The notes beneath the pieces are model-generated. The model worked only from the letters and a program-made list of their open reading frames with translations, made no database searches and was not told the DNA's origin. Made by a program: the position numbers and the translations under genes. A DNA stretch of 64,000 nt from Bacteroides sp. (lineage in GTDB: Bacteria > Bacteroidota > Bacteroidia > Bacteroidales > Bacteroidaceae), in the NCBI GenBank assembly GCA_017621035.1, contig JAGATY010000013.1:52669-116668 (forward strand). Reading direction: 5' to 3'. Position 1 is the first letter of the stretch, and each line of letters opens with the position of its first letter. This document shows, in pieces, positions 24,561 through 33,104 of this stretch.

Positions 24561-25574
24561 ATGAAAGAGAAAATCAAACAACTTTGGAAACTCTGTTTCA
24601 ATGATAGTGACGAGTTTACGGAACTATATTTCCGGTTGCGCTATCGGGAGGAACGAAACCTGGCTTTAGAGCAGCAGGGTGAGATGATAGCCGCCATGCA
24701 GTTACTTCCCTACCCGATGACCTTTGGAGGTGAGATAGTTCCTACCAACTATGTATCAGGGGCTTGTACCCATCCGGCCTACCGCAAGCAAGGTGCCATG
24801 AAGCGTCTGCTTACCGAGGCCTTCAACCGCATGTACAAGGCGGGTACCATGTTTTCCACGCTGATTCCTGCCGAGCCTTGGTTGTTTGAGTTCTATGGCA
24901 AGCTAGGGTACAGTCCGGTGTTCAAACAGAGCAGTAGCCGTTTTGTCTGTCCCGCCCAGGCACTTCCCGCAGAGGCTCCGGAGTTGCAAACTATTCATAA
25001 TTATGAGGAGTTATGCTGTTTCTTGCACCGGAAGCAAGAGGAACGGGAGGGGTATCTGTGCCACACGGCAGAAGATTTTCTGGTGATACTGGCCGACATT
25101 CGTCTCTCCAACGGGCGCATTTTTACTCTGAAAGAGCAGGAAAAGATTGTCGCTATGGCCATTACACACCCTAACGAATACGGGAAATGGCAGGTAGACG
25201 AATTACTTTATGAAGAAGCATCTTACCAACCCATTCTGTTACAGCGCATTTGTGAAGAACTGAGCCTTTCCGGTTTAGAGGTGATTACCCCTCCTACCCC
25301 TCAAACAACAAGTCGTCCACTGGGTATGGCTCGCCTCATCAATGCGGAGGCCATGCTACAACGTCATGCAGCCCATCACCCGGAAGAGGAGTTACATATC
25401 CAACTGACCGATGAACAGTTGCCTGTAAACAACGGATGCTACACACTGCAGCATGGCAAGTGCATAAAAACAGCCGGGCAGTTATCATCCAAATACCCGA
25501 CAATTTCTATCAGTGAGTTAACCGAGAGGTTACTCTCACCCTTGAAGCCTTACATGAATCTTATGTTGAATTGA
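24561..25574 (+). CDS. GNAT acetyltransferase, Eis-like with C-terminal SCP2-like domain
   Basis: 337 aa. The first 150 residues form a GNAT domain: YVSGACTHPAYRKQGAMKRL (about 65-84) is the acetyl-CoA-binding R/Q-x-x-G-x-G/A motif; PAEPWLFEFYGKLGYSP follows. A second GNAT-like part and a C-terminal sterol-carrier-like domain (about 270-337) match the Eis arrangement. Eis proteins acetylate amines such as aminoglycosides or polyamines; the native substrate here is unknown. It converges with cdaA at 15 nt. Confidence 0.82.
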   Translation: MKEKIKQLWKLCFNDSDEFTELYFRLRYREERNLALEQQGEMIAAMQLLPYPMTFGGEIVPTNYVSGACTHPAYRKQGAMKRLLTEAFNRMYKAGTMFSTLIPAEPWLFEFYGKLGYSPVFKQSSSRFVCPAQALPAEAPELQTIHNYEELCCFLHRKQEEREGYLCHTAEDFLVILADIRLSNGRIFTLKEQEKIVAMAITHPNEYGKWQVDELLYEEASYQPILLQRICEELSLSGLEVITPPTPQTTSRPLGMARLINAEAMLQRHAAHHPEEELHIQLTDEQLPVNNGCYTLQHGKCIKTAGQLSSKYPTISISELTERLLSPLKPYMNLMLN

Positions 25575-25589
25575 ACGCCCGCCTTCGGA

Positions 25590-26351
25590 TTACTCTTTTG
25601 TCAACAGACTTTCCAACTCTTCACCATTCAGGCGGAGATAGAAATGTCCCTTGTAAGCCACAGAGATGGCACCGGTCTCTTCAGAGACAATAATGGCGTG
25701 GGCATCTGACACTTGTGATATACCCATAGCTGCTCGGTGGCGAAGGCCTAATTCCTTAGGTATGTCCAAATTGTGAGAAACAGGCAGAATACAGCCTGCA
25801 GCTTTGATGCGTTTCTTGCTGATAACCATCGCGCCATCGTGCAGAGGGCTGTTTTTAAAGAAGATGTTCTCTATCAATCGCTGGTTGATATCGGCATTGA
25901 TTGTTTCGCCGGTACGGACCACGTCATTCAGCGGTACATTGTGTTCTAGCACAATCAAAGCGCCCACTTTCTGCTTCCCCATGCTGATGCAAGCCATCAC
26001 AATGGGCATGATGTCTTCGTGTTCCAGTTTTTCTTTTTTGTTGCCGGTAAAGAAACGTAGCAGGGCACTGGCATGTTGCTGGGAGCCCAAGGTCAGTAAG
26101 AAACGACGAATTTCTTCTTGAAACAGGACAATCAGTGCCAAAACGCCGACACTGACCAATTTGTCAAAAATGGAACCAAGAAGTTTCATCTCCAGTACTT
26201 GCGACACAACCAGCCAAATCAAGATAAAAACCAAGATGCCGGTAAACACATTGATTGAACCGGATGCCTTCATCAGTTTGTAGGAGTAGTACAAGAAAAA
26301 GGCCACCAGCAGGATGTCTATAAAGTCTTTTATGCCAAATTCAAAAAACAC
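25590..26351 (-). CDS. cdaA: Diadenylate cyclase CdaA
   Basis: 253 aa. Three N-terminal membrane helices (about 10-85) precede the DisA_N cyclase domain (about 90-250). The catalytic motifs DGAMV (Asp172) and GLRHRAAMG (Arg204-His205-Arg206) are intact. The enzyme condenses two ATP into c-di-AMP at the inner membrane. The usual Firmicutes partners ybbR and glmM are absent; instead it sits 44 nt after folP on the same strand, a common Bacteroidetes order. Confidence 0.95.
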   Translation of the reverse strand: MFFEFGIKDFIDILLVAFFLYYSYKLMKASGSINVFTGILVFILIWLVVSQVLEMKLLGSIFDKLVSVGVLALIVLFQEEIRRFLLTLGSQQHASALLRFFTGNKKEKLEHEDIMPIVMACISMGKQKVGALIVLEHNVPLNDVVRTGETINADINQRLIENIFFKNSPLHDGAMVISKKRIKAAGCILPVSHNLDIPKELGLRHRAAMGISQVSDAHAIIVSEETGAISVAYKGHFYLRLNGEELESLLTKE

Positions 26352-26395
26352 GGACGTTGCAAGTTATTAGTTGTTAGTTATCTATTATCAAGTTC

Positions 26396-27247
26396 TCAAT
26401 CACATTTCTTTAGTTGTTCCACCATACGGACAGCTTCAACAGCCTGACGCACATCGTGTACCCGAAGGATATTTGCGCCACGCAACAGACTGACAGTATT
26501 GAGAACCGTAGTCCCGTTCAGCGCTTCCTGCGGTGTGGTTCCCAGCAAACGGTATATCATGGATTTGCGGGATATACCCACCAAAAGCGGCAGGTCAAAG
26601 AGAGCAAACTCTTCCAGATGAGCCATCAGTTCATAATTATGCTCCAGTGTCTTACCAAAACCGAAACCGGGGTCAAGGATAATATCTTTCGCGCCCAAAT
26701 CACGCAAGCAGGCTATCCGCTGAGAAAAATAGAAGAAGACCTCTTTTAGTAAGTCATCATAATGCGGCTGTTTCTGCATATTTTGCGGAGTGCCCTGCAT
26801 GTGCATCATGATGTAAGGAACGCCCAAACGGGTAACTGTAGCAAACATGTTGGCATCCATCTGTCCGGCAGAGATATCATTTACAAGGGCTACTCCAAAC
26901 TCTTCCACGCACATCTTGGCTACATCTGCTCGAAAAGTATCTACGGACACGATGGCCTCGGGAGCCTCTCGGAAGAGTATCTTCAGGCCTATCCGCAAGC
27001 GTTCCATCTCTTCATGAGGCGAAACATCCGCTGCACCGGGGCGTGATGAGTAAGCACCTATATCTATTAGGTCTGCGCCCTCATTCAGTATCTGTCGTAC
27101 ACGGCAGGCAATTTGTTCCTCTCCCTGCATACGACTTTCTGCATAAAAAGAATCGGGGGTAACATTCAGGATTCCCATCACACGGGGCTTCGACAAGTCC
27201 ATCAAGCGACCGTTGACATTGATATATTTAGCTTTCGATGTGTTCAT
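26396..27247 (-). CDS. folP: Dihydropteroate synthase
   Basis: 283 aa. The TIM-barrel motifs are present: MGILNVTPDSFYAESRMQ (about 24-41), DLIDIGAYSSRPGA (about 60-73), VSVDTFRADVA, LVNDISAGQ, MHMQGTP, ILDPGFGFGKTLEHNYELM and VGISRKSMIYRLLG. It joins p-aminobenzoate to dihydropterin pyrophosphate in folate synthesis; sulfonamides inhibit the family. I see no resistance-type insertion. Confidence 0.97.
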   Translation of the reverse strand: MNTSKAKYINVNGRLMDLSKPRVMGILNVTPDSFYAESRMQGEEQIACRVRQILNEGADLIDIGAYSSRPGAADVSPHEEMERLRIGLKILFREAPEAIVSVDTFRADVAKMCVEEFGVALVNDISAGQMDANMFATVTRLGVPYIMMHMQGTPQNMQKQPHYDDLLKEVFFYFSQRIACLRDLGAKDIILDPGFGFGKTLEHNYELMAHLEEFALFDLPLLVGISRKSMIYRLLGTTPQEALNGTTVLNTVSLLRGANILRVHDVRQAVEAVRMVEQLKKCD

Positions 27248-27275
27248 TGTCTATCAATACAGCTGTTAGATACGG

Positions 27276-27283
27276 CAAAAGTA
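27276..27283 (-). promoter_or_regulatory. -7 box of folP-cdaA
   Basis: The minus strand reads TACTTTTG 29 nt upstream of the folP ATG; CAAC on the plus strand at 27302-27305 may be a poor -33. Confidence 0.5.
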
Positions 27284-27371
27284 AGAAAAAAGCTTGTTTC
27301 CCAACTCAATGTTCAAGAAAAAAAGTGATGGAATTTCTGAAACAGCACCCCAATATTTTCAAATAAATAAC

Positions 27372-27379
27372 TATTTTTG
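27372..27379 (+). promoter_or_regulatory. -7 box of murF
   Basis: TATTTTTG, giving a leader of about 120 nt before the murF ATG. Confidence 0.45.
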
Positions 27380-27507
27380 CCCCTAGAAAGGAGGAGAATG
27401 CTCTGATTGTCCCGATAAGATTACCCCAAGGGAAACTTACGTACAGACATTAAGAGAGGAGAGCCACCCCTGTTTTCCCAATACAAGAACTTCATTTATA
27501 CTGTTTT

Positions 27508-28809
27508 ATGGATATAAATTTTCTCTACAATAAGTTTCTGCAATGCAGTAGCGTAACTACCGACAGCCGCAACTGCCCGTCAGGTTCACTCTTTATTGCC
27601 TTAAAAGGCGAGAACTTTAATGGTAACACCTTTGCCGGCAAAGCATTGGAGAGCGGGTGTGCCTACGCCATAGTGGATGAAGCAACTGCTGCAATCCCGG
27701 GAGACAATCGATTTCTGTTGGTTGAGAACTGCCTAAAGGCTTTACAACTGTTGGCCAGAGAACATCGCCGGAGATGGGGTAAGACAGTCATTGGTATTAC
27801 CGGCACCAATGGGAAAACAACCACTAAAGAGTTGATGGCAGCTGTATTGTTGCAACGATACCATCTGCTTTATACACAAGGTAATCTAAATAACCACATC
27901 GGCGTGCCTCTTACCCTGCTACGATTAAAACCGGAGCATGAGCTGGCGGTTATAGAGATGGGAGCCAGTCATCCCGGAGACATTCAGGAGTTGGTAGAGA
28001 TTGCCGAACCAAATTGTGGATTGATAACCAATGTTGGGAAAGCGCATCTGCAGGGATTCGGTAGTTTGGAAGGAGTCATGAAGACGAAAGGAGAATTGTA
28101 TGATTTTCTGCGCCGGCAACCGGACAGTTTTATTTTCCTTCACCAAGACAACCCGTACTTGCAACAAATGGCTCAGGGCCTGAAACAAGAGAGATATGGC
28201 AGCGAGGAGAATCTATCTGTCAGCGGGCAAGTAACCGGTAACACACCCTACCTTTCTTTTTGTTGGAAGCAACCGGAGGAAGAAAAGGTTCATGATGTAC
28301 ACACCCACCTAATAGGCGAATACAATCTATCCAACGCCTTGGCTGCTGTAGCGGTGGGATGTCACTTCGGGGTAGATCCGGATGCCATTGACAAGGCATT
28401 GGAAGAGTATATTCCACAAAACAACCGCTCTCAGCTGCAACAGACGGCTGACAATACGTTAATCATTGATGCCTACAATGCCAACCCTACCAGTATGCGT
28501 GCCTCCATCGAAAACTTTTACCGGATGGAGAGTGAGTATCCCAAAATGTTGATTCTGGGAGATATGCGTGAATTAGGAGCTGACAGTCCGACAGAGCATC
28601 AAGCCATCATAGAGCTATTGCAACAACATGGATTTACGGATGTGATTCTGGTAGGCGAACAATTTGCTCACACCAGCCACACATTCCACAGCTACCCAGA
28701 CGCGACTACGCTGATTGAGATCCTGAAACAAGAGAAGCCTCAAGGGAAAGTTATACTGATTAAAGGTTCCAATGGAATCAAGCTAAGCTCGGTTATTGAA
28801 TATCTATGA
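27508..28809 (+). CDS. murF: UDP-N-acetylmuramoyl-tripeptide--D-alanyl-D-alanine ligase
   Basis: 433 aa. Mur ligase domains in order: N-terminal substrate domain (about 1-90, SVTTDSRNCPSGSLFIALKG), central ATPase with GITGTNGKTTTKELM (about 95-109), GNLNNHIGVPLTLL, EMGASHPGDIQELVEIAEP and a C-terminal domain with IDAYNANPTSM (about 320). The enzyme adds D-Ala-D-Ala to UDP-MurNAc-tripeptide in the cytoplasm. It stands outside a dcw cluster here, and its end overlaps the convergent VanZ gene by 6 nt. Confidence 0.97.
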   Translation: MDINFLYNKFLQCSSVTTDSRNCPSGSLFIALKGENFNGNTFAGKALESGCAYAIVDEATAAIPGDNRFLLVENCLKALQLLAREHRRRWGKTVIGITGTNGKTTTKELMAAVLLQRYHLLYTQGNLNNHIGVPLTLLRLKPEHELAVIEMGASHPGDIQELVEIAEPNCGLITNVGKAHLQGFGSLEGVMKTKGELYDFLRRQPDSFIFLHQDNPYLQQMAQGLKQERYGSEENLSVSGQVTGNTPYLSFCWKQPEEEKVHDVHTHLIGEYNLSNALAAVAVGCHFGVDPDAIDKALEEYIPQNNRSQLQQTADNTLIIDAYNANPTSMRASIENFYRMESEYPKMLILGDMRELGADSPTEHQAIIELLQQHGFTDVILVGEQFAHTSHTFHSYPDATTLIEILKQEKPQGKVILIKGSNGIKLSSVIEYL

Positions 28810-29211
28810 TATCCATCTCCGCAGCCCAAAGTAGGCTATCAGGGTGGCGCACAACACACCGGTAGCATTAGCCAGGAAGTCCAGCCAATCGCCACCACGG
28901 TGTATGGTACAATACTCCTGCAAAAGTTCCACTACTCCACTGAAAAACAGCGGGCAAAGTGTAGCACCTATCCAGGCGTGCCACAAGGGGGTATCATCCT
29001 TTCTATGAGCGCGCAGAAACTCCAGCCACAACATACCGGAAAGTCCACCATACATACACAGATGCACCAATTTATCCAGGTGGGGTATCTTCAGCAGTTC
29101 GCTATTCAATGAAGGCGGTTTAAAAAACGAGAGGTAAATTACCGCCAGAATGACAAGCAAGGAAAGGGGATATTTCTTAATATAATATAGCATAAGCGAT
29201 TTTTTGAACAA
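28804..29211 (-). CDS. VanZ-family membrane protein
   Basis: 135 aa with about four membrane helices (about 13-30, 45-62, 74-92, 110-128). LDKLVHLCMYGGLSGMLWLE and RGGDWLDFLANATGVLCATL carry the VanZ pattern (K-x-x-H near the start, D-x-x-D-x-x-x-N later). VanZ proteins raise teicoplanin tolerance in some bacteria, but most family members are of unknown function. Overlaps the end of murF tail to tail. Confidence 0.85.
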   Translation of the reverse strand: MFKKSLMLYYIKKYPLSLLVILAVIYLSFFKPPSLNSELLKIPHLDKLVHLCMYGGLSGMLWLEFLRAHRKDDTPLWHAWIGATLCPLFFSGVVELLQEYCTIHRGGDWLDFLANATGVLCATLIAYFGLRRWIS

Positions 29212-29219
29212 TTTGCAAG

Positions 29220-29247
29220 CAAAAGTAGCAAGGAATTTCTATATTTG
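29220..29247. promoter_or_regulatory. Divergent -7 boxes of the VanZ and NSS genes
   Basis: Minus-strand TACTTTTG at 29220-29227 is 9 nt from the VanZ start; plus-strand TATATTTG at 29240-29247 serves the transporter 57 nt later. Only 12 nt separate them, so the two promoters would compete for RNA polymerase. Confidence 0.55.
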
Positions 29248-29303
29248 CGCAATTTTACAGCTGTGTATAACATTTTAAAAGAAAAAAGCAGATTCCTTGA
29301 ATT

Positions 29304-30671
29304 ATGACAAGTAACAACAGAGCCAATTTCGGCAGCAAATTAGGAGTGATTCTTGCCTCGGCAGGTTCTGCCGTAGGATTAGGTAATATTTGGCGTTTCC
29401 CTTATGAGACCGGAGAACATGGAGGTGCCGCTTTTATCCTTATATATTTATGTTGTGTATTATTCATGGGTATTCCTATCATGTCGGCAGAGTTTCTTAT
29501 CGGCCGTCGTTCACGTGCCAACACAGCTCGTGCCTATCAGGTATTGGCTCCTAAGACACAGTGGAAATGGGTAGGACGCATGGGAGTACTTTGCGGATTC
29601 TTGATATTGGGTTACTACTCTGTAGTAGCAGGATGGACGCTTGAGTTCATAGGAGAAGCTGCCACCAATAGTTTTGCCGGAAAGACAGCAGCAGACTTCA
29701 TTGCCTCTTTCAATGGATTTGTTGGTAATCCTTGGAGACCATTGATATGGCTAGTTGTTTTCATGATGGCTACACACCTGATTGTAGTGCGCGGTGTAGA
29801 AAAAGGTATTGAGAAAGCCTCTAAGATTATGATGCCGATGCTCTTCTTGTTGCTTATTTTATTGGCAATTTGCTCACTTACCCTCCCCGGATCAGGTGCA
29901 GGTATTGAGTTTCTTTTTAAACCGGACTTCAGTAAGATTGATGCCGGTGCATTTTTGGCAGCAATGGGACAAGCATTCTTCTCACTCAGTTTGGGAATGG
30001 GGTGTCTTTGTACTTACGCTTCATACTTCAAGAATGACACGAATTTGCCCAAAACAGCCTTAAACGTTGGTATTATTGACACTTCTGTAGCTATTCTGGC
30101 AGGTATTATTATTTTCCCTGCAGCCTTTGCCGTAGGTATTCAACCGGATGCAGGACCTAGTCTGCTTTTCATTACGTTACCAAATGTCTTCCAGCAAGCA
30201 TTTGGAAACATTCCGTTCTTAGCCATCACACTTTCTATCATGTTCTATGTGCTATTGGCACTGGCTGCATTGACTTCTACTATTTCCTTACACGAAGTGG
30301 TTACAGCCTATCTGCATGAAGAGTTTAAGATGACTCGCCGAAAAGCAGCATGGATTGTCACCATATTATGTACGTTGCTGGGTGTTATCAGTTCTTTCTC
30401 ACTAGGCATTTGGAAAGAGTACACCATTTTCGGCTTGACATTCTTTGATGCCTTTGATTACGTCACTGCCAAGTTGATGATGCCCATCGGTGGAATGTTG
30501 ATTGCTATCTTCGTGGGATGGTATCTGGACAAAAAGATTGTGTGGGAAGAGATTAGCAACCAAGGTTCTCTGAAGCCTGCCATCTTCAAGTTGCTGGTAT
30601 TCTTACTGAAATATTTCAGTCCGATTGCCATTGGTGTTATTTTCATCAACGAGTTAGGGCTATTGAAATAG
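29304..30671 (+). CDS. Sodium-dependent transporter (NSS/SNF family)
   Basis: 455 aa with about 11-12 membrane helices. The start FGSKLGVILASAGSAVGLGN and IWRFPYETGEHGGAAFIL (about 25-42) are the NSS family signature (sodium- and substrate-binding TM1); LALAALTSTISLHEV matches TM8. Members take up amino acids or related amines with sodium. The substrate is not predictable. It is followed after 1 nt by the HhH protein, so they are co-transcribed. Confidence 0.92.
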   Translation: MTSNNRANFGSKLGVILASAGSAVGLGNIWRFPYETGEHGGAAFILIYLCCVLFMGIPIMSAEFLIGRRSRANTARAYQVLAPKTQWKWVGRMGVLCGFLILGYYSVVAGWTLEFIGEAATNSFAGKTAADFIASFNGFVGNPWRPLIWLVVFMMATHLIVVRGVEKGIEKASKIMMPMLFLLLILLAICSLTLPGSGAGIEFLFKPDFSKIDAGAFLAAMGQAFFSLSLGMGCLCTYASYFKNDTNLPKTALNVGIIDTSVAILAGIIIFPAAFAVGIQPDAGPSLLFITLPNVFQQAFGNIPFLAITLSIMFYVLLALAALTSTISLHEVVTAYLHEEFKMTRRKAAWIVTILCTLLGVISSFSLGIWKEYTIFGLTFFDAFDYVTAKLMMPIGGMLIAIFVGWYLDKKIVWEEISNQGSLKPAIFKLLVFLLKYFSPIAIGVIFINELGLLK

Positions 30672-30672
30672 A

Positions 30673-31623
30673 ATGCGAGACCTGCTAAAAGCTCTCATAA
30701 CATTCTCCCGCAGAGAGAAACGAGGGATACTGGTGCTGGTCACCACCATCCTTTTGGTTTCCCTCTGCGGGAGTTTTCTTGCTATCCAAAAGAAGAAACG
30801 ACTAGGCAATGAAAAAGCTGAGTTAGCACAAGCTACAGCATTAGAAGAATACAGAAAGTTTCTAGCTACCGTTCAAGAGAGAGAAAAACAGAGAGAGCAG
30901 GAGTGGAAAAATCGTACAAACCGGTCATATAGTCCACGGTCTGCCCTCACCCCTATCCCCTTCAATCCGAATCAGGCAGACTCTGTGACGCTACAACAGT
31001 TGGGATTACCCACGTGGATGGTCAGCAATATTTTACGCTATCGAGAGAAGGGAGGCCGTTTCAGAAGAGTAGAGGATTTTAAAAAGATATATGGTTTAAG
31101 TGAGGAGCAATATAAGCAGCTACAGCCTTACATTCATATTGCTCCCGAGGACACTATACGACCTCGAACAAATCTTTTCTTAACTGATATTCAGAGCGAT
31201 TCACTTACTCCTAAAGTAGAGAAATATCCCGCAGGTACCATTGTTGACTTAAACGTTGCAGATACTACAGAGTTAAAGAAAATACCCGGCATAGGCAGTG
31301 GTATTGCACGCATGATTGTAAGTTATCGTCAGAGATTGGGTGGCTTCTATCAGCTGGAGCAGTTGAAAGAAATCAACTTAGACTACAAGCAGTTGCGGGA
31401 ATGGCTAGTGGTTCGCCCGGAAGCAATTCAGCGTATCAACCTTAACCGATGCAGCATTAAGCAACTGTATCGCCACCCCTACTTCAACTTCTATCAAGCA
31501 AAAGCCATTGTAGAACTACGAAAGAAGCAGGGAGACTTCAAAAATCTAAAGTCACTCACACTGCTGGAAGAATTTACAGCGGAAGAGATAGAGCGCATTC
31601 GTCACTATGTTTGCTTTGAGTGA
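30673..31623 (+). CDS. Membrane-anchored helix-hairpin-helix protein (ComEA-like)
   Basis: 316 aa. One N-terminal membrane helix (about 19-36) is followed by a charged linker (about 38-95) and three HhH units: FNPNQADSVTLQQLGLPTWM (about 97-116), DLNVADTTELKKIPGIGSGI (about 194-213) and INLNRCSIKQLYRHPYFNFY (about 256-275). The middle unit has the GIGxxxA hairpin that binds DNA backbone. ComEA proteins bind incoming DNA in competence; Bacteroidetes members of this size are common but not tested as far as I know. Confidence 0.82.
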   Translation: MRDLLKALITFSRREKRGILVLVTTILLVSLCGSFLAIQKKKRLGNEKAELAQATALEEYRKFLATVQEREKQREQEWKNRTNRSYSPRSALTPIPFNPNQADSVTLQQLGLPTWMVSNILRYREKGGRFRRVEDFKKIYGLSEEQYKQLQPYIHIAPEDTIRPRTNLFLTDIQSDSLTPKVEKYPAGTIVDLNVADTTELKKIPGIGSGIARMIVSYRQRLGGFYQLEQLKEINLDYKQLREWLVVRPEAIQRINLNRCSIKQLYRHPYFNFYQAKAIVELRKKQGDFKNLKSLTLLEEFTAEEIERIRHYVCFE

Positions 31624-31678
31624 CGAAACGAATAGAAGGATAAAAAACAATCTATAGCAGAGAGACTTAGTATAATCT

Positions 31679-32332
31679 TCAGCTAACAACCAGACCATCT
31701 TTTAGGTGTATAGTCCGGTCAGTAAGACGGGCCAATTCCTCATCATGAGTTACAATGACAAATGTTTGCCCAAAACTTTTCCTCAAATCAAAGAAAAGTT
31801 GGTGTAGTTCCTGTTTGTTTTGAGAATCCAAACTACCTGAGGGTTCATCGGCTAACACCACAGCCGGTCGATTGATGAGAGCACGAGCTACAGCAATACG
31901 TTGTTTCTCACCTCCGGAGAGCTCTGAGGGCTTGTGATGAGCACGGTCAGCTAAATTCATGAATGCAAGAATCTCTTGTGCAGAAGATTCAGCCTCCCGA
32001 GTGCTTTTTCCTGCAATAAAGGCGGGAATCATTACGTTTTCCAAAGCAGTAAATTCAGGAAGAAGTTGGTGAAACTGAAAAACAAAGCCAATATGTTTGT
32101 TCCGAAAAGTAGCCAATTCACGTTCTTTCATCTGTGCCACCTGTGTACCTGCTATCTGTACCGAACCATTATCCGGTCTATCCAACGTTCCCATAATTTG
32201 AAGTAAGGTAGTCTTTCCTGCCCCACTAGGACCTACAATACTTATTACTTCACCTTGTGCTATGGATAAATCTATACCACGCAGCACTTGCAGTTTCCCA
32301 AAACTTTTAGTTATTCCAGTCAGTTGAATCAT
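31679..32332 (-). CDS. LolD/MacB-type ABC transporter ATPase
   Basis: 217 aa. Walker A is [10 protein letters not shown] (about 35-44), Q-loop [19 protein letters not shown] (about 84-102), signature [15 protein letters not shown] (about 138-152), Walker [13 protein letters not shown] (about 157-168) and the switch His in VIVTHDEEL. This subfamily drives lipoprotein release (LolCDE) or MacB export. No permease is adjacent; the start overlaps the stop of the TcdA gene by ATGA. Confidence 0.9.
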   Translation of the reverse strand: MIQLTGITKSFGKLQVLRGIDLSIAQGEVISIVGPSGAGKTTLLQIMGTLDRPDNGSVQIAGTQVAQMKERELATFRNKHIGFVFQFHQLLPEFTALENVMIPAFIAGKSTREAESSAQEILAFMNLADRAHHKPSELSGGEKQRIAVARALINRPAVVLADEPSGSLDSQNKQELHQLFFDLRKSFGQTFVIVTHDEELARLTDRTIHLKDGLVVS

Positions 32333-33042
32333 AGTCTTTTAATTACATATTCAGCCAAATAGCAACCAAACACGGCTGGCATATAGCTAATGGTTCCACA
32401 AGTTGATTTTTTATTCTGCTCATCGTCGGTCAGCAATACAGCTGCCACATCGGCTTGCTCGGTACTAAACACCACCGGTATTTTTCGTTTGACACCCATC
32501 TTCTGAAGACGTTTGCGCACTGCCTTACTCAAACCACAATGATAGGTATCCCACAAATCTGCAAAACGCACTTGAGTAATATCACTCTTCGCCCCTGCGC
32601 CCATACTGGAAATCAATTTAATACGACGTTTCAGCGTCTCCGCTATCAAATAACATTTTGGAGCAAGCGTATCAATAGCATCCACCACAAAATCGTAATG
32701 AGCAGCATCTAATAGTTGTGGTATATTTTCATCTTTCAGAAACATAGGAAATATCTCGAGCTGCAATTCTGGATTGATATCTTTTAAACGGGCAGCTAGC
32801 ACCTCCACCTTAGCCGCTCCTACCGTAGAATGCAGAGCTGGTAACTGGCGATTGATATTGGAGGGTTGTACTGTATCGGCATCTACCAGCGTCAATTGCC
32901 CTACCCCTGCTCGACATATCATTTCAGCAGCATAAGCGCCCACGCCCCCCAAACCGACAATCAGGACATGTGATTGCCGTAAGCGTTCCATTTTTTCTTC
33001 ACCCAATAAGAGGGCTGTCCGTTGTTTCCACTGTTCCATCAA
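32329..33042 (-). CDS. tcdA: tRNA threonylcarbamoyladenosine dehydratase (ThiF/E1-like)
   Basis: 237 aa. The Rossmann motif [19 protein letters not shown] (about 30-48), [19 protein letters not shown] (about 52-70) with the ATP-binding Asp and Arg, and [13 protein letters not shown] (about 123-135) are the E1/ThiF pattern; the [13 protein letters not shown] stretch is typical of TcdA/CsdL rather than ThiF. TcdA cyclises t6A37 in tRNAs. A CsdA/CsdE partner is not in the window. Translationally coupled to the LolD-like gene. Confidence 0.88.
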   Translation of the reverse strand: MMEQWKQRTALLLGEEKMERLRQSHVLIVGLGGVGAYAAEMICRAGVGQLTLVDADTVQPSNINRQLPALHSTVGAAKVEVLAARLKDINPELQLEIFPMFLKDENIPQLLDAAHYDFVVDAIDTLAPKCYLIAETLKRRIKLISSMGAGAKSDITQVRFADLWDTYHCGLSKAVRKRLQKMGVKRKIPVVFSTEQADVAAVLLTDDEQNKKSTCGTISYMPAVFGCYLAEYVIKRL

Positions 33043-33104
33043 AAGGTTATAGATTTATATGTAATAACTCATCTATTTTATATTTTTACCTATGCTTCAA
33101 AACT

